This document shows, piece after piece, positions 1 through 12,354 of a stretch of 64,000 bases of DNA (its first letter is position 1; every line of letters starts with the position of its first letter). Origin of the DNA: Todiramphus chloris collaris (lineage: Eukaryota > Chordata > Aves > Coraciiformes > Alcedinidae); the NCBI GenBank assembly GCA_025345505.1, contig JANVCC010000022.1, positions 28,190,375 through 28,254,374 on the forward strand. Direction: 5' to 3'. The translations under genes and the position numbers were made by a program. The notes below the pieces were generated by a model. It had not been told where the DNA came from. It saw only the letters and a list, made by a program, of their open reading frames with translations, and did no database searches.

Positions 1-965
1 CTTTTGGACCTTTCCTTTCTTGCAAGATTGGACTGGCCTAGATAAATGGTTTTCTCACCTAGCTTATTTTGGTTTTCTTTTGTTTCAAATCCCTTGGATT
101 TAATAATACTGGTTGGTTTTTTTTCCAGAGTGCTTCATAGAATTTTTGTGTTTGTTTCACTCAGTTTTCTCTTATATGGCAGGATCTGCAAGTTCTGGTT
201 CTAACTAAAAATAGAATAATTTGAGACATTCCAATATCATGAAGGTGTGATTGGTTTCATTTACATTGCAAAGTGCCTGGGGCTGAGACATGTATTTTTA
301 GAGTATCTCTCATAATGAGGTTTCTTGACTAGGATGGGGAATCTGGTCTGTGTCTGAGATTCTGACACATGATTGAAACAAAGTTCATAATAAAGATAAA
401 TTAGTTTTCCTGATCTCCCTCATTTACCTTATCATTAAATTTGTAGGAACATTGTTCCTTCAAGTCTGTGACAAAGTTGGTTGAAACCAGCCAGTACAAT
501 CAAGGTAAAAAGACACATAAATGTCAGATGATCAAAGAAACTTTCTGTGTCTTAAGAAAGCACGTTAGGAATGGTGAAGACTAGTTAAGAAACAACCATT
601 AATTCAGAGAAAGATGTGCTGTCAGAGTCCATTGGAGATAAGGCATGGCAATCTAGTCCCACATTCCTCAGTAAAATGTCAGTAATGATTTTGGTCAAAC
701 AAAATACACAGGCCTTAAGAAACAGAGATCAAGTTTGTCCCTCATGTGAGACTCAATCCACATACAGCAGCAGGAAGTCCTGGTTCAACAGATGTTAAGA
801 TATAAGACATGAAAGCAATGGAAGATAGTAGAAGAAATCAATTTACCTTATTCTTAACACATTGAAGATTGAGACATATTTTAATTTAGTTACAGATACT
901 CACCAAGAGTTAGGTGCCCAAGGTCTATTGGCTTTCTTGGGACTTAGGTACTTAAAAAAAGAAGA
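1..965. other. Intergenic, nothing recognised
   Basis: AT-rich sequence without a recognisable exon, repeat family or RNA gene. Confidence 0.6.
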
Positions 966-1167
966 GAATGTTGATGAGATTTTCTACAGGCAGCTGGAAG
1001 TAGCCTCAAGACCACATGACCTGGTGCTGGACTAGAGGAAAGCCAGTGTCACTCTGGTCTTCAAAAAAGGCAAGAAAAATAACTCTGGTCATTACAGACC
1101 AGTCAGCCTCACCTTCATCCATGGAAAGGTAATGGAGTAGCTCATTCTAGAGACCATATCTCAACAT

Positions 1168-1469
1168 GTGGAAGAAAAGAAAGTTATCAACAGTAGCCAG
1201 TATGGATTTACCAAAGGGAAATCCTGCTTGACTAACCTGATAGCCTTCTATGATGGTGTGACTGAATGGGTAGAGTCAGGGAGAGCAGTGGATGTTGTCT
1301 ACCTTGGCTTCAGCAAGGCTTTTGACACTGTATCGCATAACATCCTTGTAGGTAAACTCAGGAAGTGTGGGTTGGAAGAGCTGACAGTGAGACAAGTTGA
1401 GAACTGGCTGAACAATAGAGCTCAGAGGATCATGATCAGTGGCGCAGAGTCTAGTTGGAAACCTGTAAG
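1168..1469 (+). pseudogene. CR1 reverse transcriptase fragment
   Basis: An open stretch of about 100 codons with reverse transcriptase finger and palm motifs: QYGFTKGKSC, the domain A block FSKAFDTVSHN with its aspartate, then KLRKCG and WLNNRAQRIMISG. It is cut by the assembly gap at 1470-1479 and lacks domains C to E. It is a relic inside the CR1 copy at 966-1948, not a host gene. Confidence 0.88.
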
Positions 1470-1479
1470 NNNNNNNNNN
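1470..1479. other. Assembly gap (10 N) inside CR1
   Basis: Ten Ns. The flanks are non-adjacent parts of CR1 (mid reverse transcriptase on the left, C-terminal region on the right). The gap may therefore hide more than 10 bases, or it may sit on a real internal deletion. Confidence 0.95.
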
Positions 1480-1948
1480 CCCCCCAGTTCAAGAGAGGCA
1501 GGGAAATAGAAGAAATTGTCCAACAGCTACAGGGATGATTAAGTGACTGGAACATCTCTTACGAGGAAAGGCTGAGAGCCCTGGGACTGTTTAGCCTGGA
1601 AAAGAGAAGACTGAGAGGGGATCCTATTAATGTTTACAAATATCTGAAGGGTGGGTGTCAAGTAGAAGGGGCCAGTCTCTTTTCAGTGGTGCTCTCTGAG
1701 AGGACAAGAGGTAATGGAAGGTGAAGCACAGGAAGTTCCACCTCAACATGAGGAAAATCTTCTTCACTGTGAGAGTGACAGAGCCCTGGAACAGGCTGCC
1801 CAGAGAGGCTGTGGAGTCTCCTTTTCTGTAGACTTTCAACACCCACCTGGACCTGTTCTTGTGTGGCCTGCCTTAGGTCTTCCTGCTTTGGCATGGGAGT
1901 TGGACTCAATGATCACCAGAGGTCCCTTCCAACTCCTATGATTCTAGA

Positions 1949-4900
1949 AAAAAAAAAAATTAAAAAAACCTTGTGAAGTTTTGTTTGTGAGTGATTTACT
2001 CAAGGTCATGCTGCGGTATGCAGAGTTGAGGTCTGAATGGGACCACACTAAATTTCACTCCACTTCCTTACAAAGAGCAGCTTAATCTGGGTACACATAC
2101 GTAGGGTCTTTTTGACTGTGTTAGATCTTACCTAGTTTTTATTTCTTTTTTTTTTTTTTTTTCCTCTTTTGTAAAAGAGGTTTTATTTGGTTTTAACCTT
2201 CAAACCTTTTTTTGCGTGTGTGTGTGTGTGCATGAAAGTTCAGTTATAAACCATTGTTATAGCTAGTCTAATCTGAGGGTTATGAACTGTGTAGTTAGGG
2301 CCTAGTGTTGTAGAAAGGAGGCTCATTTGTTTTGATGCAGGTTTCCACCAGTAGCTTAGGCTGGTGATTCAGTTCCTCTTCCAAATAAGGTCACTATGAG
2401 CATATTAGGTCAGATGCTGTGCTTCACGCTCAATCCCATTAGCCACAGCAGTCTGGAGCATCCCAACAGTGAGATCACCAATCTGCTACCATCCCAAACA
2501 GCAGTGGTGGTACAGCTGGCTCCATGCGTTGGCTCTGCAAACTCCAACATGGCTACCAAAGGCAGAGTAGAAAGTGTTCAGTTCCCACACACTAGGGACA
2601 TGACGAAGAGGAAATGGCTATTTCCTTACAGAAACCATCCATTCTTAATTTATTTAATTTGGAAACAAAAAAGGGTGAAGACCCGGAAGGCACAGACAGT
2701 GGAAAATGAAAAATCAGGCATGTTAATATTTTTTAAAAATGAGCATAAACTAGCTATGGATAAATTTCTAATAGAAACCACATGATGGTTTCTGGCCTTC
2801 AGAGGCACAAAGGTCTAGAACTCTCTCCAAATAGCTGGACATTTAAAAGACCTGACTTGTTTTAAGAAAATATGAATCCCTTTTCAAATACACTCTGTCT
2901 GAAAAGCTTAGTAATTTCCTTTTTTAATGGAGGAACATGACTTACTTCACAGGGAATATTGTGAGGAAAAATGAATGAATGTGGAATGCTGAAAGAGATG
3001 CCAAATACTAGGTAACCAGAGGAGTTTATCCTACTGTATCCTTTCAAATTAGCCAGATTCCAGCAATATGTTATACAATGTATGTGAGCCAGACCATAGT
3101 GAAGGAGACAAGAAAAGTTATTTTTCACACTCAAAAAGTGCATTCATGTAAGTAAAATGAGACAGAGTATTTGAAATGTCAAAATCATTAATATATCTTT
3201 GCATGCATTTGGGTGCTAATTTGTATTTATAATCAAAGCAAAAAAGTGTGGCAAGAAGCAGGTGATGGGCATTCGCCAAAGTGTCTACTCCAATCAGTTC
3301 TTAATGTTACATGCATTTAGATTCTAAAAGATGAAACAGATTTTCTGATCAACCAAAACAAGTGTGAGGGTGAACTGTCTCCCCATGTTCATGGACATTT
3401 TTATATGAAACCCCAATGAAGATAGCTTTGATATAGTCTAAACCTTTTCAGGAGGCAGATTTTAACACGTTGCGGGTATACTGTAAGTCAAAACTCTACT
3501 GAAATGTGTGAGGCTACTATCTTTCGAACAAATGCAAAGTGCTAACACTTGGCTTCAGGGAACTCTGCTGGAATTTGGGGATTTTTCCTTCTCGGTAAAG
3601 CTGTGCCTTCAGGCGCATATCAAACAGCTAGATGGGGGGGAGGGGAGGGGAAGAGAGGAAATGGTTTCTACAGCATGAAAACAGATATTCTTAACAGGTG
3701 TAAAGTGATAGAGTTCCAACATGCACTGCAATTACAACACATCATGCTCATCATCTTCGTGGTGGCTGCCATTGCAATAGTTCTCACAGGGTTTCCTATT
3801 CTAGTCTGAGGAAATGGCTCCAGTGCCAGGATAAATCTTCCTAATGTGCTGATTTTTGGTGGCAGCTTCCACTGGGGGCATTGGCCATCTCACACTGCAT
3901 AGTCTAGAAAGAAATAAAACCAAATTGTCTCACTTGAGCACTTATCCAATACAAAATTTTCATCTCAACAAGCACAGCGTTGGTGCCTTGAATTCTAAGC
4001 ATTTGGCCTTCAACTGCTGTAAACTGCTATGTGAACTCAAAAGTAAACCTATGCCCATTTTTCTTGTGTCAATGTTTCTATTTATTCCCATATGAAGACA
4101 ATTCTTGGCTAGGTCACACAATGGGCTCTTTTGCCTGCAAGCAACTGCTTCAGAGCTGACTCGAAAATCTGAACTCCAGCACTGGCTCTTGTTTATCTCA
4201 ACAGGAAGAAAGGGGGAGTTACATGGGAAGAGTCTATTTATTTGAGTACATTTTTATTTCCTTAGCTTTTTGGCATCCTGAACAATACTGAATATGCCTA
4301 TGGGTTTGTGTACAAGTGTGCAATAGTGAACACCTATTGATTTGTGACTAGTATAAATTAGACACGTTTAGTTATCATCTCTTTTATAAAACTCCTTTTC
4401 AAGAGTAAAGTGCTGCTTACAGAACAAGTCTGTCCTCAAGAGAGAGAATCAGAATCTTTTTTGTCTCTTTATTTACTGTTGTTATAAATACAGATAGATT
4501 TGCCCATCTCTGAGGTATTGGGAGTACTTTGTAGAGATCATTAAATATATTGCTCTTGTGTTTAGTGAAAAAAAAAAAGTGGTCAGGCTACTTAAGTCTT
4601 TATATCAATACCAGAGCACGTCAAAGATTAAAAGTTGAACTTAAGTTATTTTTACAGTTCTCTTCTGAGTACACTTTATAGCTCATAACAGAATTTTGTC
4701 TCATGCTGTAATGGTCCCTACCACTTTGCTTCAGTTATTCCTCAATCATCAAACTTCAGGTATTTTGCCAGTGATAAAATCAGGGTGTTAGTGTGATGGG
4801 GGGATAGACTGATCTGAGTTTAGATAAATTTCATCATCCATTCTTTGGTTTTTATTTTAGAAAGAATCGATGTGTGAGAAACCCAAATGCTTTTTTAAAT

Positions 4901-7900
4901 TAAGTTTTGAGATAGCGTGTCTCTGAATAAGTACTCAGAAACAATGACAGTACCCTAAAAAGAGTAACCTAAGAGTCTGTGCAGTCTTAAATTTAGCCTT
5001 CATATTCTCCTAAAGATCTTCCAACTGTGTAATTGCAAATTATATTAAATAACATCATATTTTTCTCTTATGCAGAAAATGCATAAAATGCATTGAAGTA
5101 TCTTAGTTTTGCTCCACGTTTACAGAATGGTGTCTGCATTGCCACTAGTTCACTCCATGCAATAACTTTAGTAACATATTAAGGAAGTCAAAGAAGAACA
5201 TAGTTACTTTCTCTTTGTAGAGGCAAGTCTGCCAAAAGCCTGAGTTACACTTCTTTCCTTATGGCTGAAGATAGTTACACAGCAAGCATGGAATTTACTC
5301 ACATCTTTAAATTTGATTTGTCTTGCTCTTCTGAGGCTAAAGAAGGGCTGGTTTGCCACCTTTGCTTCATGGGCACAGGCTGAGATACTTGGAAAAGCCT
5401 GTCAAAGCTCTTCTTGCATTCAGTGTCAAAAGGAATTTTACCAACAGACTTGAGGACTGTGATTCTAGAAGGACTTTATGCATAAAGTTGTCCTGTCTTC
5501 ATTAAGTCCGCACCTACATGCTTCCTTTGGTCAACAGTGGACTCACTGGAATCAAGGGTTTTGACCTTTCTTGCAAACATGCTCAGAAGCCATATTGAGG
5601 GGTCAACTATGCATATTTTTTCAGCCTTTCTTCAGAGCTCAGCTGTCCCTCTGTGTTGGGCTCTCCAAAGCAGTTTTTCAAGCTGATACCTTTGTAAGTG
5701 TCTATGTGCTGGGGAAGACTCTGAAAACATGCCCTGTGTGCCCTTATTCAGAGCTGACAGGAATTTCTTTGTATTGGATTACCAACTAGAAAATTGTGTG
5801 GGTTTTTTTGTTTTGTTTTATTTTGTGAATTTTTGTGTGTGAAATATACATGCTGTAGCATTTCACATACCCAGCCATTATGTAGTCCTTCAAAGTTTAC
5901 TGTAGCTGGAGGAATGGCTAAATGATGAGCCAGCCTCTGTGTTGTCAAACTGTAGCACAGACTTCCAAAGCCTAGTGCTTCTTTCTTTCCTGTCTCCATT
6001 GATTTGTGAATCCATACTTGTCGGAAAGTATGATTTTGTTCTTGTTTCTCACACTTCCCCCAAGCTAACTGTGACTGTTATTGTGTTTTGGATTTGGTTT
6101 TAGGTTCCAACTGAGACTTTATACCTTTGATATAAAGTGTGAATTAAAAAAAAAAAAAAGTAAAAAAATATAAATAAAAAACATGTTTGGGAGGAAAAAG
6201 CTGGGTTATATCTATGGGCCTTTTGGTGACTTGAGGTGGTTTTCCTGCCTGGTCTACAGGACATGATTTGTCTTCTTAAATTTTGTCTTTTAACCCCAGA
6301 GTAAACACTGCAATTGTGTACTTCACTGTGTGTGCCTGGATTGAAGGGTGAATGTATAGGGGAGTTTAGCTGCTCTATAACCAAGCCTATGGAACAGCTC
6401 TTCTCTCACTGAGCTGCATGCTGGAATGTGCCCTTAGTTCACTGCACCATAATATCTGGTTTTACTTACATAAAATAAAATGGAAGGAGTAGGAGGTGAA
6501 TGAAAACTGATGAAGGAACAGGAATTTTGTGATCATTTCCAGACAGGATCTTCTGCTTAATGACACCATTCCTGTATAAATATGAAAAACCTTGCACAAA
6601 AAGTTAAGCTCAGGTAAGTGCTGGTTTTAAATCTCCCTCAGACATGGAACTGAAAGAAATCTCCCCATTTGGGTTGGTGAGCTGTTATGGAGGAAACTAA
6701 GGGTTATACAGAATGGGGAATGATCAGATATGGGACTTTAGGAAGACCTTAAAGCTTATCTTCATTATCAATGAAAAAATTACTTTTATACACTGTATTG
6801 TACCTGGAACTCTTAGACAGAATTCAGATCTCTAAGTATCATTGTGTGATATAAAAAAGCCAGAAATTCTAGTCTGGTTTCTTGAACTGACACAATATCC
6901 TCACTGTCCCAGTTTCCTTAAGTCTAAAATTGAAATAATCTATCTTCTAAGAGACAGCATGCTGATGATTTGTTTCATATCTCATTCTAAAAATGACATA
7001 TTATTATGAATCCATCCCTTCTTGCAGAGAGTGTGTGATAAGGAATCACTGTACCTTTAAAGCAAAGGCAAAATGTGAAATAGCAGTTGCTCTTTTGGCA
7101 TTGATGAGTTAACCTGGAAATTTCTTTGTATCCCAGGCTATCCAGATTGAAGAACTCATAATAAATTGCTCACGTTACATTACTCTGAGGCTTCTTGTTA
7201 TAGAGATCCTTTAAAAGGTTAATTGTCAAACTTTAGTTTGGGACTATATAATGTACTTCACAACTCCATAACTTGACTCGAGTATTACCATAAGTGTGGT
7301 GGGTGATAAAAAGAGTTGTTTTTCATATTATTTTGAAAGGTTGATCTCATATCATTTTTCATGATTGAATAAATAGGTTTTTATTCCAAGATACTAATAG
7401 CACTATAAATACTCACTTTAAGCCTTATGGATCACAACTAACCCCCATTAAAGTTGATGGGAAAGTATATCTTGATATCCATGTTCTTTGGATCAGATTC
7501 TTTACCTAGGATGACTGTAATTTACCTTTCCTTGGTCATATGGAGCAGTATTGTCAAAACTGCCTTGAACAGATGGTATTTAGTAAAATGTTTGTGTCCT
7601 TTTCCCCTCCGTTCCAGTGAAGCAATGGAGGAATTGTGTAAATTACTATGAGTGTTGCTTCCTTTGCCCCATCTATTCAAAAGGAGTTATAAAACAAGTC
7701 TTCTTGGAAATCTATTGAGGGAAAACTGCTATGGAAGAGTTAAGCAAAACAGGTATTGCAGAAGTTCCTATTTGTTTTCATTTTTCTCTGACACTGTGTA
7801 CACACCTGTGTCTTCTGAGCCCAAGAACTCTGCCAAATGAAGCTGCTTTATGAATTTCACCTTGTGACTGCAACGTGCATGTTTTAACAGTAACAATAAT

Positions 7901-7916
7901 AAGATAAGGAGGACTG
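1949..7916. other. Intergenic, only simple repeats
   Basis: It holds T17 (2146-2162), a GT run (2216-2230) and a G-rich tract (3634-3650). Open frames up to 129 codons have no recognisable content. Confidence 0.6.
3634..3650 (+). repeat. G-rich tract with quadruplex potential
   Basis: G7-A-G4-A-G4. The first run can supply two G-tracts, giving four tracts with one-base loops. Confidence 0.6.
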
Positions 7917-7985
7917 ATGCTGACAATGCCCTGGAACAGATTGTTTAGAAAGGTTGTGAATTTTACATCCTTGAGCAATTTGAAG
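7917..7985 (+). mobile_element. Short decayed CR1 3'-region fragment
   Basis: About 70 bases align by eye to the CR1 segment at 1780-1850: GCCCTGGAACAG, then a CAGAGAGGCTGTGGA-like stretch, then a CCTTGAG match. It is heavily diverged and without clear ends. Confidence 0.4.
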
Positions 7986-10900
7986 AAGAGAGAGAAACAT
8001 CCATAAGAAAGAAAACCACTTTTATTTGGAACAGTTGGTGTAGAGTACAGAGCAAGCTGAGGTCACTTCTAAAGGGAGATGATTTTTTTAATTGATTCAA
8101 TAAAGCTTGAGGCTTAATAACAGCAGTTCTTATAACCAGGACCATTCTGATGCTCAAATTTTTGTTATTCTTGATGGTATTAATTCTAACATTTGGGAAA
8201 TATTTGATGGTAGCTATTCCTGTAGAACAGCATAGCACTGCAAGGGGTGATTCCACAGTCTATACCTAAAGCCACTGAACAAGACCATCAGTCACTACAC
8301 AAGGTATCTATGTGCTCTACTGCCACTCACCAGATACAAGGCAATTACAAAGGATACAGAGAAGAACCTGTTAGGGAAAGTCACTCCTCTCAGTTGTCAA
8401 GTCTTTGCCTAAGACTAGTTGTATGTATGTACAGTGATGTACAGTTAGCAGGAATATGTGGAAACCAGTAGAGCTGCCAATTCCTCAAGCCATACAACTG
8501 GGGCTGGTTGGAGCTTCAATTCTTCTTTTTCCTTATGTTGTATCCAGCACAGCTAAGCCACTGTTGATGCAAGACTTAGCTATGGCAGGGAAAGACTGGC
8601 TACAGTTGGGTTTCCTGACAGAAAAGTGAATTTTAACTTGGTTATTCCGTTGTGTTGGGAGTTGCAAAAATTTGCCTCCTCCCTTACTTAGGTCAGATTG
8701 TGAGTTGCTCTAGATAATGTCTAAAATCAATTAAGAATGTACATATATGCATGTCTGTGTGTTTATGCATGCATATATGTGTATATAATATATATTTATA
8801 TATTAAAAAAAATGGGTGCATATTTGTGTTTGTGTATGTATGCACACACTATGTATAGCTGGTGAAGCCATAGTAAAGAGATGTCTCAGCTAAGTAAATA
8901 GTAAATGAAGATGATGTTAGTTTGGGAAGAGTGCTTTCCTTCAGAAAAATTCCTATATATCATTCTGTCATGGGACTGTGGTCTTGAGTTGGCAGCATCT
9001 CTGAACAAGTCCACTGCAGAATATTGTCTTCTGCAGATAAAAGTTGAGTGCCTATTTCTGTAAAGGAGTTTTGTCTCTCTGAGCAGAGATTCAAGCCACA
9101 GCTGCATTTAAGTGAACCTTGTTATAGCATTTCTTAGATCATACCAGAGAGACTTATGACCTTCATAAAGCCAAGAAGGACAAACACTGCTGCTTTAAAA
9201 GCTTTTAGGAACTGATCATTTTTCATGCCCACTTGTCTGTAGCAGTTACAGTAAATTTGCTGTTCTCTGCATGGCTCCAAGGTACACTTTCTCTTATTAC
9301 AGAATCATAACAAAAATACTGTAGTAAGGTAGGATTCTGGCTTCAAATGTAGCTGTACTGCATTGGTTCATTTCCATTTAACTTAGCAGTATTAACTGCA
9401 CACAGGTGGTTCTCCCTTTAAAAGGTGACACATAAAAGTCCATAGAAAGGGGGTTGTTTTTAATTTACAGCTTTCTTATATCCAGAGGTCCCTAGAAGTA
9501 TTATTTTTTCTATAGTAGTATAAGTCCTTTTGCCATAACCCACAATCCTTTTTGCTCTGTTGTGTGTATCGACTAAGGAATAGGTCCTTCTCTAAAGACA
9601 TTTCAGTCTCAAAAAGTGTATAATTTCTACTGTTTTCATTATTATTATTAATGTACTAAGCAGCTCAGTGCTTTCCAAACATAAGACTTATTAGGCCAGA
9701 AGTTAATTAACGAACAGAAAACTTTACTGCCAATGGAAATAGGAATCTAGAGGATTTATCTAAACTCTATTGTGCTGCATGCTGTACAAACAGAAGCAGT
9801 GCTCTTCTGACACCACATATCTTATTACTTAAATGTAAGACAAGATAAAAGAGATATCACTAATTAACACTTGGCTATAAGTGCTGTTCAGGTAGTTACG
9901 CGCAGTCAGTTAAGCTCTCCTTAGCTTTACTATTCTCTTCCTTTTTAACAGATTCCCAAACCAGTATTTGTGTTCCATTTTTATGGATGGCTAAGGAGAA
10001 TTTGCCAGGCAAGAAAGCACAAGCTTGACTGTGCAATAATACCAGGATGTTTATTTTGAGGTGATTTGACATATTTCAGTTTGTTTGTGTAGCAGTGGAA
10101 CGTGTTGTGGTTTTGTTTTGGTTTTTTTTTCCCCCAGGTGGTATTTACACAGAGTTCTGGCATGAGGTCTGCAAGGCATTGTATGCCCAGATTTACAAAA
10201 ATGGCACCATTTCTTAATAGAGATTAATGACTCAAATTGGAGTTTGGAAACAGACAGAATGTCTTCTTGTAGGAATTTTCACAGTTATTGCTCAAAAGCA
10301 GTCGTATTCTTTTTTATTGATGTTATCAATAACACAACTGAAAAATATTCTTCCTCTGGAGCAGAATTATGTAGAACACTTTAAAAAAACAGAGGAACAG
10401 AGCTGCAGAAAGAAGGCCTTTTTCTTTAATTTTGATAGCGATTATTTGTGAGATCTGTATAAACAGGATATATGAAAATTAGGAGGTAGTACAGTATGTT
10501 AAAAGAAAGAGTAAACAGGAGAAAAAAGAAAATAACTTGAATTTTTTTTTTTTTAAAGAGTTCTAACTCACAGGAGAAACTTAAGAGATCTGTTTTAGCA
10601 TAACAAGAGGGGTTGAGATGCAGCTGACTCTTTTAAGTATATAGTATCCGTGTCTGTAGTGCTCTGTGTGACACCGAGTCATGTTTTACAGTGTGTGTGT
10701 CAGTCTGTTTGTCTGTCTGTCCCAGTTTGGCTGATCAAAGCACCAAAATTCAGATACGCCTGCTGTAGAGGTATAACCAAGGATTCTTGACAGACAAACA
10801 TATGGCAGAACTGACTCAGGCAGTGGAATTCAAGATCAGGGAATTCTTTTTTCTTCACCAGTTTTCTCTGTTCAGAATACTAATGTTAAACAAAATTGTC

Positions 10901-11689
10901 CTAATGTACAGGCACTTATGTTCTTTCGGAAACAAAAGCTGAGCATTTCCATGAACTAGGATACTAAATACTGCAAGAATCAAAGTAAGGCATCAAAAGC
11001 TAGTAACACCGGAAGTTTTTGGAATTAGAAGTGAGACTTACGCCATGTGAGCCCTTCCCCAAGTTCAGTGTTACTGACACTCTCTATATACTTCACCAGG
11101 GAGGAGAAAATATTTTTTCTTACAAACTGTGGATGAGACACATGTTCTGTAGTTCAGTAATGATGATTCACAATGTGGTATCAAATATTAATGTTCTTTA
11201 GGACATCTGGAAAATACTGACTGGAAAATTAAGATGAGATTAATGTTCCTTCTGATGTTTTTATCCTCTTCGTGCTTCATCATCATGCCCACTGTACCAT
11301 GAGATCAACAAGATTAGATAGCTTCGAAACCTGCTCACCAGCAGAATGTGATATTCAGGCTGAGGTAAAAAGCTAAGAACAACTGACCTGCACGATTAAG
11401 GTGACAAATTAGATGTCTAAAAGGACATCTTTGTTCTAAATAAGTGAGGTATGAATCCATGATGCATAGATGTGTTGACTTCTCAGTTCAACCATAATTC
11501 ATAAAAGCTACAAACACAGATTTTGTTGCTGATTGTTCATGGTTCAAATGACAATGAATAACATTGGTCAGCATAGAAGGTAAGGGGAAAGAAAAAAAAA
11601 CTACTTTGAGTTAACAAAATTAAAATAAAAAATAATGAAGAATGTATGTGTAAATTAAATAATATATTAATAATGTAATGTATTATAAT

Positions 11690-11835
11690 GTATATAAAAT
11701 GTATGTGTTGTATATGTAATATAATATATCTATACTATATATATGCATATATGTATATATTACATGTGTACACATATAAAATATATGTATATAATGGAAA
11801 ATGCAAAATGGAATATTTACAGAATGGACATGTAT
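11690..11835. repeat. TA/TG-rich low-complexity tract
   Basis: Long runs of TATATA, TGTATAT and ACACATAT steps, able to unpair or form hairpins. Confidence 0.8.
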
Positions 11836-12336
11836 ATATTTTATATGTAAAAATTAAATAGCTCATTGTCCAGGTGCCTAGAGAAGTAGCTCAAGAAGTA
11901 ACAGGCAAATCAAAATGCAGCTCCCTAGGTTAGGAATTAGGGAAAAATGCTAAAAACTATGCTTGTGGATCATATGGAACAGACTAGTTTACATAGCTGA
12001 AAATGGGTGCAAACAGGTTAGATGAATATCTGCTAGTCATGATATAGCAATATTTTATCCTTAAGATTACTATTCATCATCCTGCTAGCTCTATGATTCT
12101 GCATCCTTCTAGACTTTCAAGCTTTGAACATCAGTAATGCACTTACCAAAGTGGTGCAGCCATGAAAGGACAAATTCCTTCTTTTCATTTACAAAAAGAA
12201 AAAGAGGGGGGACCCTATCTAATGGACATGTGCTTTTGTCCAGCAGAGAGTCAACACAGAACACAGAAGCTTAAGAGACAGTGCATTATGGAAGGGAAAT
12301 AAAAATTGCAAGTGATAACCACTTCTGAGACAAGAT

Positions 12337-12354
12337 GGGGGGGGGGGGGTGGGG
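12337..12354 (+). repeat. Poly-G run
   Basis: G13, T, G4. A G-run of this length is unusual in an AT-rich stretch and prone to sequencing error. Confidence 0.9.

Larger units (their letters stand above)
966..1948 (+). mobile_element. CR1 LINE, internally deleted, with intact-looking 3' end
   Basis: Three blocks of CR1 ORF2 lie in order. The first is an endonuclease piece (VDEIFYRQLEVASR, about 970-1030). The second is a reverse transcriptase piece, from VFKKG and YRPVSLT through SQYGFTKGKSCLTNLIAFYD to FSKAFDTVSHNIL (about 1055-1469), which contains the domain A aspartate. The third, after an assembly gap, is the C-terminal and 3' UTR part (1480-1948), ending in the typical CR1 tail near CTATGATTCTAG. 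The catalytic YADD-type motif falls in the missing part between blocks two and three. Stops occur at about 1033 and 1138, so the copy is dead. An A-rich stretch follows it. Confidence 0.92.

Noticed and set aside
2396-2785. 129-codon plus-strand frame
   Set aside because: No recognisable motif, no partner exon; chance frame.
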